Source of the DNA: Sphingobacterium allocomposti
GTDB lineage: Bacteria; Bacteroidota; Bacteroidia; Sphingobacteriales; Sphingobacteriaceae
Direction: 5' to 3'
DNA length: 59,017 nucleotides
Assembly (NCBI RefSeq): GCF_008124885.1
Contig: NZ_VNHX01000028.1
Location: forward strand, 1 to 59,017
Position 1 is the first letter of the stretch. Each line of letters begins with the position of its first letter. The translations under genes and the position numbers were made by a program. Below are positions 18,901 through 27,345 of the stretch, piece after piece. Below the pieces are notes generated by a model, which was not told the origin of the DNA, did no database searches, and worked only from the letters and a program-made list of their open reading frames with translations.

Positions 18901-19089
18901 ACCATTATCATCGGTCTGAACACTGCTCGATGTTCCCGCTACCGTGACCGTTACTCCGGGAATAGGCTCTCCACCCTCTTTCGACACCACACCGCCTACC
19001 TTTCGCTGCTGAGCAGACACTTCCTGTATGAGCAAAAACAGGAACATGACAAATGTGCCAGCCTGACTCCATCTAATTTTTTTTACCAT
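15907..19089 (-). CDS. SusC/RagA-like TonB-dependent outer-membrane transporter
   Basis: The product is 1060 residues. A signal peptide (ending EVSAQ) is followed by a carboxypeptidase-regulatory-like domain (GGVVSKEGGEPIPGVTVTV, about 32-115), a TonB-box region (LEEVAVTAFGIKREERSLGY), the plug with IQIRGVNSL, PLFVIDGV and the SusC signature SMNILRGGAATALYGLRGSNGVV, and a 22-strand barrel ending SYLFTLNLGF. There is no STN domain, so it is not wired to a FecR-type regulator. It imports large substrates with the adjacent SusD. RagA-type relatives take up oligopeptides, which fits the surrounding peptidases. Confidence 0.94.
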   Translation of the reverse strand: MVKKIRWSQAGTFVMFLFLLIQEVSAQQRKVGGVVSKEGGEPIPGVTVTVAGTSSSVQTDDNGLYTIDVPGADAVLVFRYVGMDTREIRVGNSASLNVVLSPESSALEEVAVTAFGIKREERSLGYTAQSVSAEELTVNKQSNMVNALQGKVAGVQVRNTGGAPGSGAKIQIRGVNSLDPDRDNAPLFVIDGVIMDNSTSTQGGAEGRGMSNRGVDINPDDIESMNILRGGAATALYGLRGSNGVVVITTKSGKSGALRINYQGSAGLDEVNKFPKLQDTYTQGWNNIYNTNEFWPAFGPTVEEARKIDPTHPAKLYNYLEDAFDTGNQFKNTLSLSGGSDMMTYYSSFSQFKQNGVMPFSDFSNIQARLNTKVKASEKFNVSTNMSINNSGGSRGNAGLYNEQLAYWVPRWDVRNYKKEDGTLFMAFPGLSENPIYVAETNRFNDDVLRFIGNTTLNYKPTGWLDLVYTFGLDTYRDNRQATAVGYRGLEGEILVPVNGANGADGRGFYNVYDEKYRTFNSTFMANFSHQLSADFHGALRLGNELFDRRIYRSATEGWDLTVPDWFHMANVKGIAADTYRQEYRLMGTFADATLAFREYLYLNATLRNDITSSLDSPNNSFFYPSVSLSYVASDHIRLPEVINHARLRLSYAQIGKDALPYATSNGYTGYTSLPTGYTGFTRGGLLGNPELRPEFTNTYEVGLVMNFFNSRLRFDGNYYHSTSIDQIMQAPISTATGFARASINVGNIRNSGVEMTLGATPVKTGSFTWDTEFNLSANRNKVLSLSDQAGGEGGELVVASEFGYLSSNVEMRVVPGEAYGILYGRAHQRYYTPEEMAAGLHQGKTIDESRPILIGADGFPVLTAVSDKKQLGNVFPKFIGGWYNSFKYKNLAVAVLVDGQFGQKYYNQMDNFLSAFGMADYTLNRNDYMVFEGVLADGTPNTQEVWLGQGVDPKTGRNYGNGYYRNYHRGNSEFFVQDASWVKLRSVSVNYNFPSKWFSSKVIKNASVSLTGNNLLVFTNYNGYDPESSTTNSGSNAEGFAGMTYPALRSYLFTLNLGF

Positions 19090-19276
19090 ACTCTTTTATT
19101 TAGCTTAATTAATACCGGTTAGATTGCATTTTCTTTTACATAAATAACAAATAAATACAAAAATTAAAAGTGTTTTTGCGTTTTTTAAACAACAAAATCT
19201 AAAAACACGATAAAATACACAAAAAATAACTCTAAAAACTTAACAAAAACCACAACACCCTGCAAAAAGAAGGAAA
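19090..19276 (-). promoter_or_regulatory. very AT-rich leader of the susC gene
   Basis: The 187 bp between the fused hydrolase and SusC are strikingly AT-rich with A/T homopolymer runs, unlike the GC-balanced genes around it. All other gaps in the locus are 40 bp or less, or overlaps. An internal promoter for susC-susD-hydrolase probably lies here, but no exact TAnnTTTG box is present. Confidence 0.5.
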
Positions 19277-21685
19277 TTATTCATTTTTACCACGCATATA
19301 ATCGTAAAAAACACGAGACATTGCCGCAAGAGCATCACGCGCGTCGGAATCTTCCAATTCTCCCGAAAGCAACACCAACACATATGCACGGCCATCGGGC
19401 AGATAAACGATACCGGAATCATGGCGTATGCCGGCTATGGATCCCGTTTTGTGCGCAACGCGGACATCCTTCGGCAGACGTGCGGGGATCATCGACCGGA
19501 AATGCTGATCTTTAAGGATAGCGATCATTGCTTCGCTGGAAGCCGGGCTCACGGCCTTACCTTCCGCTAGCTGTTTGAAAAGCAGCATCAGGTCATACGC
19601 GGTCGTCGTGTTGTTCAACCCTTTCTCAAAGGCTTTGGTATCTTCCACCCCCCGAAGCACCTGAATATCCTTCAATCCGAGGGACTTCATGGTTTTCATG
19701 ATATTCTTGGCGCCCACCCTGTCGATAAGAATATTTGTTGCCAGATTGCTGCTCTCGGTTATCATGCGGTATACCAGATCGTACCAGGTGAGTTTGGTTC
19801 CGATGCGGGCATACAGATCGCCTTCGCTATCGGTATCGACCGGCAAGGCGTATGTGCTGTTGTCGACGATACTACGGAACTCGTTATACACCGTAATCGA
19901 GTCTGTTAGACGGAACTTCCCGGCGGCGGCCTGCCGGAAGACCTCGATCATCACGGGAGTCTTCATCGTGCTGGCCGCATGAAACGTTTCGGTTGCACGG
20001 TGCAGCAGCTGCTCGCCGGTCTGCATATCTACCATCGCATAGGCAAAGCGGCCTTTCGGATATTGCGCAAAAAGCTTGGCAATGCGTTTTTGCAGCATCG
20101 CGGTGTCCAAGATAGCGTCCTTATCGGGCCTTAACACGATATCCGCCCACTCATTCCGCTCATCTGCCCGCTCTGTAACAAAGCGGCCTTCGTAAATAGA
20201 TTTATCTGCATTGAACAAAAATGTTAGAAAAGGCCCCTCACCACGTTCGGTGTTATCGTACACAAGACGAAACTGATCGCCATGAAAATAACGCAGCCGG
20301 CCGCTGTAGTGAGGGACTTTCGGGAAGTCGATCCGCAACGCCGTATCGTCCACCAGCGTAATTATGGCACGACCGGCCAGTTTATCCTTGTATACACCGA
20401 CATAGTCAGTTAATGGCACGGTTCTTTTCCACGACGGATCTGCGACGACAGCGCTGTCTTCTCTCCCCGCCTTCTGCTGCCGGCTTAGCGAGCTGTCGTA
20501 CTCCTTTTTATAGCCGGCTATCCAATCAAACGGCTCATTACCGACGAAATGATCGACGATATGGTTGATAATAGACCAATAGGCTCCTGAAGAAAGCTGA
20601 TTGGTAAGCACTACAACTCCAAGATTATGTTCGGGAATCATCGCTATCTGCGACACAAAGCCGGTCAGCAGTCCACCGTGCCCGACAACTTTCACCCCTC
20701 TGTAGTCGTAGGAACGGAAGCCAAGTCCATATCCCCAAAAGTTCTTTTGATTCGCTTTGAGCCACGCAGGCTCCTTGCTGACGGGCATCGGGCGTACGAT
20801 CTTCCAAAGCTCTTCGGTTGCCGCCCCGGTGAAGATTCGCCGGTTGTCGGGCGTTCGCCCCGAGTCCAGCTGTGTAATCAGCCAACGGGACATATCTGCC
20901 GCCGAAGAAGCGATTCCTCCGGCCGGATTTCCGTTATCACCTATATTGGTCTCGAAAAACCTTTCGCGCACCTCAAGCTTCCCGTCGCGGTAAACATGCG
21001 CATAGGCCACGTTTTTCTGATCCTTCAGTGCGCTGTATCGGGAAATCGATCTATTCATTCCAACCCGGTCGAAAATCCGCGTTTTTATAAAATCTTCCCA
21101 AGCTATTCCGGACACTGCCTCTACCACTTCGCCCGCCGCTACATATAAAATATTATCATATGCGTAGATCGAGCGGAAGTCGTGCTTCAGCGGAACATCT
21201 TTGAGTTTCTGCAACAGTTCCTTCCGTGTAAACGTTGATGGAGGAAACAGCAGGAAGTCGTTCGCATAAGCGGGTAGTCCGCTGTGGTGAACCAAAAGGT
21301 CGCGGACAGTTAAATGCCGGGTTACATATTCGTCAGCAAACTCAAGATAAGGCAGGTATTTAATTACCGGATCGTCCCAGTCCAGCTTCCCCTCTTCCAC
21401 CAACATGGCCAGCGCCGTACCGGTAAACGCCTTGCTGTTGGAAGCAATATTGAAGAGCGTGTGTTCGTCTACCGGATCTGGATCGCCCAGCTTCTTCACG
21501 CCATAGCCTTTCGCAAGGACCACTTTGCCGTCCTTCACGATCCCGAGACCGATACCCGGAACATTAAATTCTTTCAAAACCCGATGAACATATCCATCCA
21601 GTCCCGGTGGAACGGTGGGCTGCTGCGCAAAAACCACAGAGACAGACATCAGGAAGACGAGAGCAAAACGACTTAAAGAACTCAT
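19277..21685 (-). CDS. fused class C serine hydrolase plus class A beta-lactamase-fold protein
   Basis: This 802-residue exported protein has a signal peptide ending SVVFA near residue 20. Domain 1 (about 25-385) is class C-like: S82-N-S-K85, Y176-D-N178 and H336-G-G338. A linker of about 120 residues (420-520) resembles the DUF3471-type domain. Domain 2 (about 530-800) is class A-like: S572-T-M-K575, S645-S-N647 in the SDN position and K746-T-G748. Both catalytic sets look intact. The natural substrate may be peptides or peptidoglycan fragments, and beta-lactam resistance is possible but not shown. It follows the permease by 7 bp. Confidence 0.9.
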   Translation of the reverse strand: MSSLSRFALVFLMSVSVVFAQQPTVPPGLDGYVHRVLKEFNVPGIGLGIVKDGKVVLAKGYGVKKLGDPDPVDEHTLFNIASNSKAFTGTALAMLVEEGKLDWDDPVIKYLPYLEFADEYVTRHLTVRDLLVHHSGLPAYANDFLLFPPSTFTRKELLQKLKDVPLKHDFRSIYAYDNILYVAAGEVVEAVSGIAWEDFIKTRIFDRVGMNRSISRYSALKDQKNVAYAHVYRDGKLEVRERFFETNIGDNGNPAGGIASSAADMSRWLITQLDSGRTPDNRRIFTGAATEELWKIVRPMPVSKEPAWLKANQKNFWGYGLGFRSYDYRGVKVVGHGGLLTGFVSQIAMIPEHNLGVVVLTNQLSSGAYWSIINHIVDHFVGNEPFDWIAGYKKEYDSSLSRQQKAGREDSAVVADPSWKRTVPLTDYVGVYKDKLAGRAIITLVDDTALRIDFPKVPHYSGRLRYFHGDQFRLVYDNTERGEGPFLTFLFNADKSIYEGRFVTERADERNEWADIVLRPDKDAILDTAMLQKRIAKLFAQYPKGRFAYAMVDMQTGEQLLHRATETFHAASTMKTPVMIEVFRQAAAGKFRLTDSITVYNEFRSIVDNSTYALPVDTDSEGDLYARIGTKLTWYDLVYRMITESSNLATNILIDRVGAKNIMKTMKSLGLKDIQVLRGVEDTKAFEKGLNNTTTAYDLMLLFKQLAEGKAVSPASSEAMIAILKDQHFRSMIPARLPKDVRVAHKTGSIAGIRHDSGIVYLPDGRAYVLVLLSGELEDSDARDALAAMSRVFYDYMRGKNE

Positions 21686-21692
21686 GATTTAA

Positions 21693-23060
21693 TCATTTTT
21701 TTATAAAGTGATAATACAAAGGAATGCCCGAAGCAATAAGTCCTACTCCCATAAGGGAGCGCAGCGGGTTTCCAGCAATGGTGATGACAACCAGGGCGAA
21801 ACAAAAAATTAGGAAAACAGCAGGCAACACTGGATAACCCAGTGTCCGGTACGGACGTTCCATACCTGGGGCTTTCCGGCGCATCACGATGACAGCCCAT
21901 GCTGTCGCGCCATAAAATATAAAGGCCGCAAAAACCAGTAGATCGGTTAATTGATCAAAGGATCCCATCCAGATCATGAGGCAGGACCAGGCACATTGTA
22001 GCAGGATGGCATTTGCAGGAGTATGGAAGCGCGGATGCACTTTGGAGGCAAAACCGAAAAACAATCGGTCTTTGCTCAGTGCATAGAATATTCTTGAGGA
22101 CAGTAAGATGGTGCTATTTGTACAATTAAAGGTGCTGCAAAGGATAAGTACTGATAATATAGTGCCTCCGACAGGTCCGCTCATGACGGATGCGGCTTCG
22201 ACTGCCGCTATCTTCTCGGGAGTTTCCATCATCGCGGCATAGGATTCAACCGGCATAATACGCAGATAAGCGAGGTGCATCAACAAATACAGAACGATAA
22301 CAATACCTGTCCCTACAATCAATGCAATCGGAATATTTCTCTGTGGATGTTTAACTTCCTCGCCGATGTAAGCGACGTTGTTCCAGCCTTCATACCCCCA
22401 AAACGCGGCCAATGACGCTCCGAACAAAGCTGTCAACCATCCGGATCCCCCGCCCGCAGCTGGCGGTGTTGACCCTGTGACAACTGTTGCAGTCGTTGTC
22501 TCCGCATCGTATACAAGATAGGCATAACCAATAAAAATGAACATCGCCGCGATAATACCGATGATGAACACACGGCTAAGCGAGGCTCCCAGCGATAGGC
22601 CACGGAGATTGATCAGGCTGAGAACCACAACCAGGAGCGACGCAAAGATCTTTACCACAAGTGTTGGCACCCCCCAACCCGTGATCAAAGCATCTGGAAG
22701 CAGCGCATAGAACGACTGTGCAAAAACGAATGCCAGTGCCGCAATGGTTGCAGAACGCATGACTACCAGGCTGGCCCAACCGTACAGAAAGGCGAAGAAA
22801 TGCCCATAGATTTTTCTGAAATAGACATATTCCCCACCCGACCCGGGCATCATGGCAGCAAGTTCAGCTGTACACAAGGCGCCGATCATACTTAACAGCC
22901 CCGCCACTATCCAGCAGGCCAGGATCAACACATCGTCGTGCAGACTGTCGGCCATAGGTACTATTTTTTTGAAAACCCCTGAACCCACAACGGCGCTCAC
23001 AACAAGCATGACGGCTGAAAAGCCTCCTACACTACGTCTTAAATTCTCCTTTGCTTCCAT
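21693..23060 (-). CDS. APC-superfamily amino acid permease
   Basis: The product is a 455-residue integral membrane protein with about 12 transmembrane helices. The N-terminus contains the APC substrate-binding turn in SAVVGSGVFKKI (helix 1) and SGGEYVYFRKIYG. Helix 6 has the conserved ASLAAFWGYEGWNNVAYIGEEVKHPQRNIP block, as in LAT-type amino-acid transporters. There is no cytoplasmic extension. Placed between the epimerase (11 bp upstream) and the fused hydrolase (7 bp downstream), it probably imports the amino acids or dipeptides released in the periplasm. Specificity cannot be read from sequence. Confidence 0.92.
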   Translation of the reverse strand: MEAKENLRRSVGGFSAVMLVVSAVVGSGVFKKIVPMADSLHDDVLILACWIVAGLLSMIGALCTAELAAMMPGSGGEYVYFRKIYGHFFAFLYGWASLVVMRSATIAALAFVFAQSFYALLPDALITGWGVPTLVVKIFASLLVVVLSLINLRGLSLGASLSRVFIIGIIAAMFIFIGYAYLVYDAETTTATVVTGSTPPAAGGGSGWLTALFGASLAAFWGYEGWNNVAYIGEEVKHPQRNIPIALIVGTGIVIVLYLLMHLAYLRIMPVESYAAMMETPEKIAAVEAASVMSGPVGGTILSVLILCSTFNCTNSTILLSSRIFYALSKDRLFFGFASKVHPRFHTPANAILLQCAWSCLMIWMGSFDQLTDLLVFAAFIFYGATAWAVIVMRRKAPGMERPYRTLGYPVLPAVFLIFCFALVVITIAGNPLRSLMGVGLIASGIPLYYHFIKK

Positions 23061-23071
23061 GCCCAGATTGT

Positions 23072-24139
23072 TTACATTATGTGACGTAATCCCAAACCCG
23101 GAGCCTCGGGTAAACGCATCATTCCCTCTTTCAGTATAAATCCACCTTCCACAAAGTCTTCGGCAAGGTCCAAACTACCGTCCAAATCAATGTATTGCGT
23201 ATGCGGACAAGCGAATGCTGCATGCAATGCCCCAGTTATGCTAGCAATACTTTCGTCGTTGCAGCCCCAAAACAACCGGACATCAAACTGGCGGGCCACC
23301 GTCGCGATTTCCAGGGCAGCGGCGATCCCCCCACACTTCATCAGTTTGATGTTAAAGATTCCATAAGGCAGCCCTTCACAGAGTTCAATCGCTGACCGCG
23401 TGTTCTTCAATGATTCGTCTGCAGCAAGTTTCCCGCGGATCGACTCCGGAAGCGCACGGATAGCATCTTCATTTCCCGGGGGAAGCGGTTGTTCAATCAA
23501 TTCCACATGTAGTGTTTTCGTCTGTTCGGCGAAATCCAGAATCTCAGGAATGCCGTATCCGGTATTGGCATCCACGCGGATAATGAAATGTGTACCGAAT
23601 GTCTCCCGCAATTTATATATGCGTTCCACATCTTCGGCGACATCAAGTCCGGTTTTCACCTTCAGCACCTTAAATCCGAGTTCTTTGTACCCCTTAGCTT
23701 CCGACAGGGTTTCGGCGACACCTTTAATACCTATCGTTACCGACGTGGGGAGCTCCGTGTGATGCCTTCCATAGAAATCGACCACGGCGACGCCTGCCCA
23801 CTTACCAAAAGCGTCATGCAAGGCCAGATCGATGGCAGCTTGTGTTCCCGGATGTAAAGGATAGCGCCGGCGGGCTTCCTGGATCAGCCCAAAAAAACTT
23901 TGAATATTCTTCCCTACCAACAGTGCCGCTCCGTCCTGTGTTAGGTCCGCCAGCGTGTGGTCGGCATTTTCTCCTACCACGTCTTCATCGGTGCTCGATG
24001 AACCAAGCCCGACCATCCCGTTCTCCAAAACAATTTCAAGAAAGACGATCTCTACACTCGATACAACGGTCCGCGCAATAGTGTAAGGCTTTTTTAGCGG
24101 CAAAGACTTCTTATATGCATTTATTCCTTTTATTTTCAT
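23072..24139 (-). CDS. enolase-superfamily dipeptide epimerase / N-acyl amino-acid racemase (DgcA-like)
   Basis: The product is 355 residues from ATG 24139, overlapping the DUF1611 stop as ATGA. Acid/base lysines are K162 (VLKVKTG) and K268 (IKLMKCGG). Metal ligands are D190 (RVDANTG), E216 (LIEQPLP) and D241 (AADES). The C-terminal D318-L-D320 (YIDLDG) is the DxD motif that binds the ammonium group in L-Ala-D/L-Glu-type dipeptide epimerases. The enzyme should invert the alpha carbon of a dipeptide such as L-Ala-D-Glu, or of an N-acyl amino acid. I recall N-acetyl-D-glutamate racemase DgcA, from the same superfamily, working with DUF1611 DgcN, so the adjacency here is notable. Confidence 0.88.
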   Translation of the reverse strand: MKIKGINAYKKSLPLKKPYTIARTVVSSVEIVFLEIVLENGMVGLGSSSTDEDVVGENADHTLADLTQDGAALLVGKNIQSFFGLIQEARRRYPLHPGTQAAIDLALHDAFGKWAGVAVVDFYGRHHTELPTSVTIGIKGVAETLSEAKGYKELGFKVLKVKTGLDVAEDVERIYKLRETFGTHFIIRVDANTGYGIPEILDFAEQTKTLHVELIEQPLPPGNEDAIRALPESIRGKLAADESLKNTRSAIELCEGLPYGIFNIKLMKCGGIAAALEIATVARQFDVRLFWGCNDESIASITGALHAAFACPHTQYIDLDGSLDLAEDFVEGGFILKEGMMRLPEAPGLGLRHIM

Positions 24140-25191
24140 CTCAAATCTTCCTTCCCGACCAACCGCTTCAGCACAGGAAGTATAGGTCTGCAACCATCCG
24201 ACAAAGGCAAGCTAACCGGAATTCCGAATTGCTGCTGATATTCACGTTGAAATACGTTCGCCTCGTCATATGAACACCCCTCCGTATTAATGGCAATAGC
24301 AACAACTTTTGCGCCGTAGGCTGCAATCAGCTCAATTTCGGAAGTGACAGACGGTATCTCGCCCCATTCGGGCGTGTGTTCATAATGCTTGCGTTTCGGT
24401 GCATGAACCAATACAACCTGCTTAGCAGCTCCCGATCGGATCAGCTCCGCACCAGCAGGTCCGCTTGGATTACGAAGGGCAGATTGCCCTTCCAGGAGTA
24501 TCAGATCTGGATTTTGCTCACGCACACACTGCAAAATGGCATGCTCCAACTCGCCCGAGACAAAATCATTGAGCGTAGAGTCAAATATAAATCCGTATCT
24601 CCCGCCTTGGAGCCAGCCGGTCTGGCCGGTATAAATCATTTCTGCCCGGATACCGGCCTCTGCTGCTAAGCTTGTCAGCATTTTACAAGCAGTCCGTTTC
24701 CCCAACGCACAATCTGTTCCTATCACCGCCAACACAGGCGTATCGATATTTAGCACCTCTCCTGACCAAAAATGCAATTCGCTGAAACCTTTAGGCTTGC
24801 GGATGTCTACTAACTTCGCCTTATTCTCTTGGGCCAATAAGACCATTTCGGGGCGGTCGCTCAAACAATCATGTAAGCCATTCACTATAGAAATCCCATT
24901 TGCCAACGCTATACGGACATCTGCCAACATCCGGTCGGGAAACTTCCCACCCATTGTCGCAACGCCCACTATACACCATGCTGGCCTGAAAGCCATGGCC
25001 TCTTCTATGGTTGCCACCACCGGTATATTACGCGGGGCGCCATCGATTACCTGACCTGCATCACGACCCGCATGCCGATCGTCAACGACACCTACAATAC
25101 GATAGCGTTCACTCGTTCTAATCAAACCGTGGGCCGTCTTTGCATCGCCTGTGTCCAACAAACCTGTCGTCAAAATAATTGCTGTTTCCAA
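24136..25191 (-). CDS. DUF1611 family protein (DgcN-like, proposed D-glutamate N-acetyltransferase)
   Basis: The product has 351 residues. An N-terminal Rossmann-like part (ILTTGLLDTG, IVGVVDDRHAG) precedes a P-loop-type domain with the atypical Walker A G158-TDCALGKRT-167. This is the DUF1611 architecture. As I recall, marine bacterial DUF1611 protein DgcN acetylates D-glutamate, and the product is racemised by an enolase-superfamily partner, which here is translationally coupled (ATGA overlap). I infer a related D-amino-acid or dipeptide conversion; the exact reaction is unproven. The S9 peptidase ends 39 bp upstream. Confidence 0.85.
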   Translation of the reverse strand: METAIILTTGLLDTGDAKTAHGLIRTSERYRIVGVVDDRHAGRDAGQVIDGAPRNIPVVATIEEAMAFRPAWCIVGVATMGGKFPDRMLADVRIALANGISIVNGLHDCLSDRPEMVLLAQENKAKLVDIRKPKGFSELHFWSGEVLNIDTPVLAVIGTDCALGKRTACKMLTSLAAEAGIRAEMIYTGQTGWLQGGRYGFIFDSTLNDFVSGELEHAILQCVREQNPDLILLEGQSALRNPSGPAGAELIRSGAAKQVVLVHAPKRKHYEHTPEWGEIPSVTSEIELIAAYGAKVVAIAINTEGCSYDEANVFQREYQQQFGIPVSLPLSDGCRPILPVLKRLVGKEDLR

Positions 25192-25230
25192 TGTCTTCTA
25201 TTTATGTTATACTGCTATTTTCTTTCCTGT

Positions 25231-27345
25231 CTACCGGATCAGGTATTTCTCTAAAAAATCGGCTGTAGCCTGCCCTACGCGGACCTGATTTTCATATTTC
25301 ATCCAATGGTGCGTTTCATCCGGGATCATCAGCGACTCGAATGGAATTCCTTTTTTCTTGACGCGGTTCAGCAAATCGATAGTCTGTTCAAAATCTACAT
25401 TGGCATCGTCGTCGCCATGAATAAAAAGCACCGGCGATTTCCATGTATCGACATACGATACGGGAGATGAGAGGCGGGCCTGTTCCATTGCCTTGTGTGC
25501 ATCGGGAGCCGGCTCTGCATCCGACATAGAGACTCTGCCCATAAAATTATGGACGCCATGGATATCGACTCCCGCGGCAAACAAATCTGAATCTTTACCC
25601 AACGCCAGCGCCGTCAGAAATCCGCCGTACGACCCTCCGAACACACCTATCCGATCGGCATCTACCTGTGGAAGTGCCGACAGCCATTCGCCTGCGGCCT
25701 TAATATCCTGGTATTCAGATGCACCGTACTGCCCCGCAAACAGCGGCTTATGGAAATCATATCCGTAACCTATGCCCAGCCGGTAGTTGACCGACAGCAC
25801 TACAAATCCCTTACTTACCAGATATTGGTTAAGAGCATAGGCATTTGCATAGTAATCGCCGTAATGCCAGCCCAATAGCATCTGCCGCTGCGGCCCGCCA
25901 TGGATAAATACGACCGCCGGCCTCTTCGTCTTGGCATTCCCCTTGGGCTCAAATAGCTGCCCATAAACGGTGTTGCCGTCAGCCGCTTTAAATTCGACAC
26001 GGGAGGGTGTTACCAGGTCAGCCTTACGAAGTGGTTCAGGAATCAGTTCTTCGCCAAGCAGCAAAGGATTTCCCGCGGCCCGCGGCCATGGGAGTACCGC
26101 TGCCAGTGTCGGGCGCGTCGCCGTCGCGCTGAGAAATACAAGGTGTTTCCCATCGCCCGTTACCACTGGAAATGTTTCGATTCCCACGCCGGGGGTTAGC
26201 ACCTTCATATCTGCTTTATCGACCGAAACGCGGATAAGATGACGGCGGTCGATGTCGTCGTCGTCGGGCCCTGTGTTGGCACTTCCCAGCAGCGAGGCTC
26301 CGTCCGGCGAAACCGAGACATGCTCCACCATGAATTTTCCCGGAGTGAGGAGCAGCGGTTCGCCTCCGCTATCTGCAATACTGTAAAGGTGAGGCCAGCC
26401 GTCCTGATAGGACAGAAACACGATGCGATTTTTGGCTGTCCACCGCAGGTTCGTGCCGCCGTGTGTCGTTGGCACATTATCCTCGGGGGTGTCGGCCGAC
26501 TGCCAAAGCAACCGGCCCTCGCCTGTAGAGACATCGGCCGTCCATATAGCCCAGGGATGACGTCCTGCCGCCAACAGCGAGTCCGGAGCGCCGCCATATG
26601 CATCCTGACGGACAAAGGCTATACGGCTACCGTCCGGCGACCAGCGTGGCGAGCTATCCCTGGCATACCCGGGGGCCATCCACGCGATGGGCCTATCCTG
26701 TCCGCGGTATACCCCCACGAGGGCATGTGCTCCACGCGACGACACAAAGGCCATGTACCGGCCATCGGGCGACCACTGCATGGAGCTGCTGCGTCCGCGC
26801 GCGTAAAACAGCTGCTCTGCCTTTCCGGATCCGTCGATTGGCGCTATCCACACCTGCCCCTGTCGTACAAATGCCACGCGATCGCCCGAAGGCGCTATAA
26901 CAGGGTCGTCCCCATCCGATAACAGCCGTGGTTCGCCCCCTTCGAATGGCACGCTCCACAGCTGCACTTTGGTGCCTCCCGGCAGGGACGCCGGATTCCG
27001 CGGCGTGCTTGAATTTGGCCCTCCGTGGTCTCCGCCCTTGACGTATACGACCCAGCGGCCGTCCGCAGAGAGCCTGACGCTGGTGATTTCATCGCCCAGA
27101 TCGTCCTCGTAATCTGTCAATTTCCGCAGGGAAAATAAGGGCCCTTCAGCCACGTACAGATTACGGGCTCCCTGTTTGTTGATAGCAACAACGATACGGT
27201 TACCTGTGGAGGCTGCGCCCAGTTCGGAAGGAAAAGGATAAGCTGTCAGATCGGTTAAGTTTTCCTGCGCGCATAACGAGCTATTAAGCCCAAAACAGAC
27301 CAGCGCCGAAAACATACACTGTAGTATTCTGTACATAGTATACAT
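25231..27345 (-). CDS. exported S9 (prolyl-oligopeptidase family) peptidase
   Basis: The product is 704 residues; ATG 27336 (residue 4) is an equally good start. A signal peptide ends near SSLCAQ. Residues about 40-420 form a WD40/PD40-like propeller (ADGRWVVYV, SPDGRYMAFVSS, SPDGSRIAFVRQ). The C-terminal alpha/beta hydrolase carries S572 (FGGSYGG), D647 (HGDDDANV) and H679 (PDETHH). Such acylaminoacyl/dipeptidyl-type enzymes cut short oligopeptides from the N-terminus. As first gene of the locus it would trim peptides in the periplasm. The 405 bp upstream must hold the main promoter, though no perfect box was found. Confidence 0.93.
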   Translation of the reverse strand: MYTMYRILQCMFSALVCFGLNSSLCAQENLTDLTAYPFPSELGAASTGNRIVVAINKQGARNLYVAEGPLFSLRKLTDYEDDLGDEITSVRLSADGRWVVYVKGGDHGGPNSSTPRNPASLPGGTKVQLWSVPFEGGEPRLLSDGDDPVIAPSGDRVAFVRQGQVWIAPIDGSGKAEQLFYARGRSSSMQWSPDGRYMAFVSSRGAHALVGVYRGQDRPIAWMAPGYARDSSPRWSPDGSRIAFVRQDAYGGAPDSLLAAGRHPWAIWTADVSTGEGRLLWQSADTPEDNVPTTHGGTNLRWTAKNRIVFLSYQDGWPHLYSIADSGGEPLLLTPGKFMVEHVSVSPDGASLLGSANTGPDDDDIDRRHLIRVSVDKADMKVLTPGVGIETFPVVTGDGKHLVFLSATATRPTLAAVLPWPRAAGNPLLLGEELIPEPLRKADLVTPSRVEFKAADGNTVYGQLFEPKGNAKTKRPAVVFIHGGPQRQMLLGWHYGDYYANAYALNQYLVSKGFVVLSVNYRLGIGYGYDFHKPLFAGQYGASEYQDIKAAGEWLSALPQVDADRIGVFGGSYGGFLTALALGKDSDLFAAGVDIHGVHNFMGRVSMSDAEPAPDAHKAMEQARLSSPVSYVDTWKSPVLFIHGDDDANVDFEQTIDLLNRVKKKGIPFESLMIPDETHHWMKYENQVRVGQATADFLEKYLIR

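Noticed and set aside
18301..19122. Long plus-strand frame of 273 codons opposite susC
   Set aside because: It is antisense to conserved plug and signal sequence of SusC, with no family similarity; a composition artefact.
12947..21685. Antibiotic-resistance island because of two beta-lactamase-fold genes
   Set aside because: Both are embedded in a SusC/SusD-peptidase locus without mobile genes; class C-like serine hydrolases are mostly peptidases or esterases.
26239..26922. Plus-strand frame of 227 codons opposite the S9 peptidase
   Set aside because: Antisense to a conserved propeller, rich in Arg/Cys/Pro as expected from a shadow frame.
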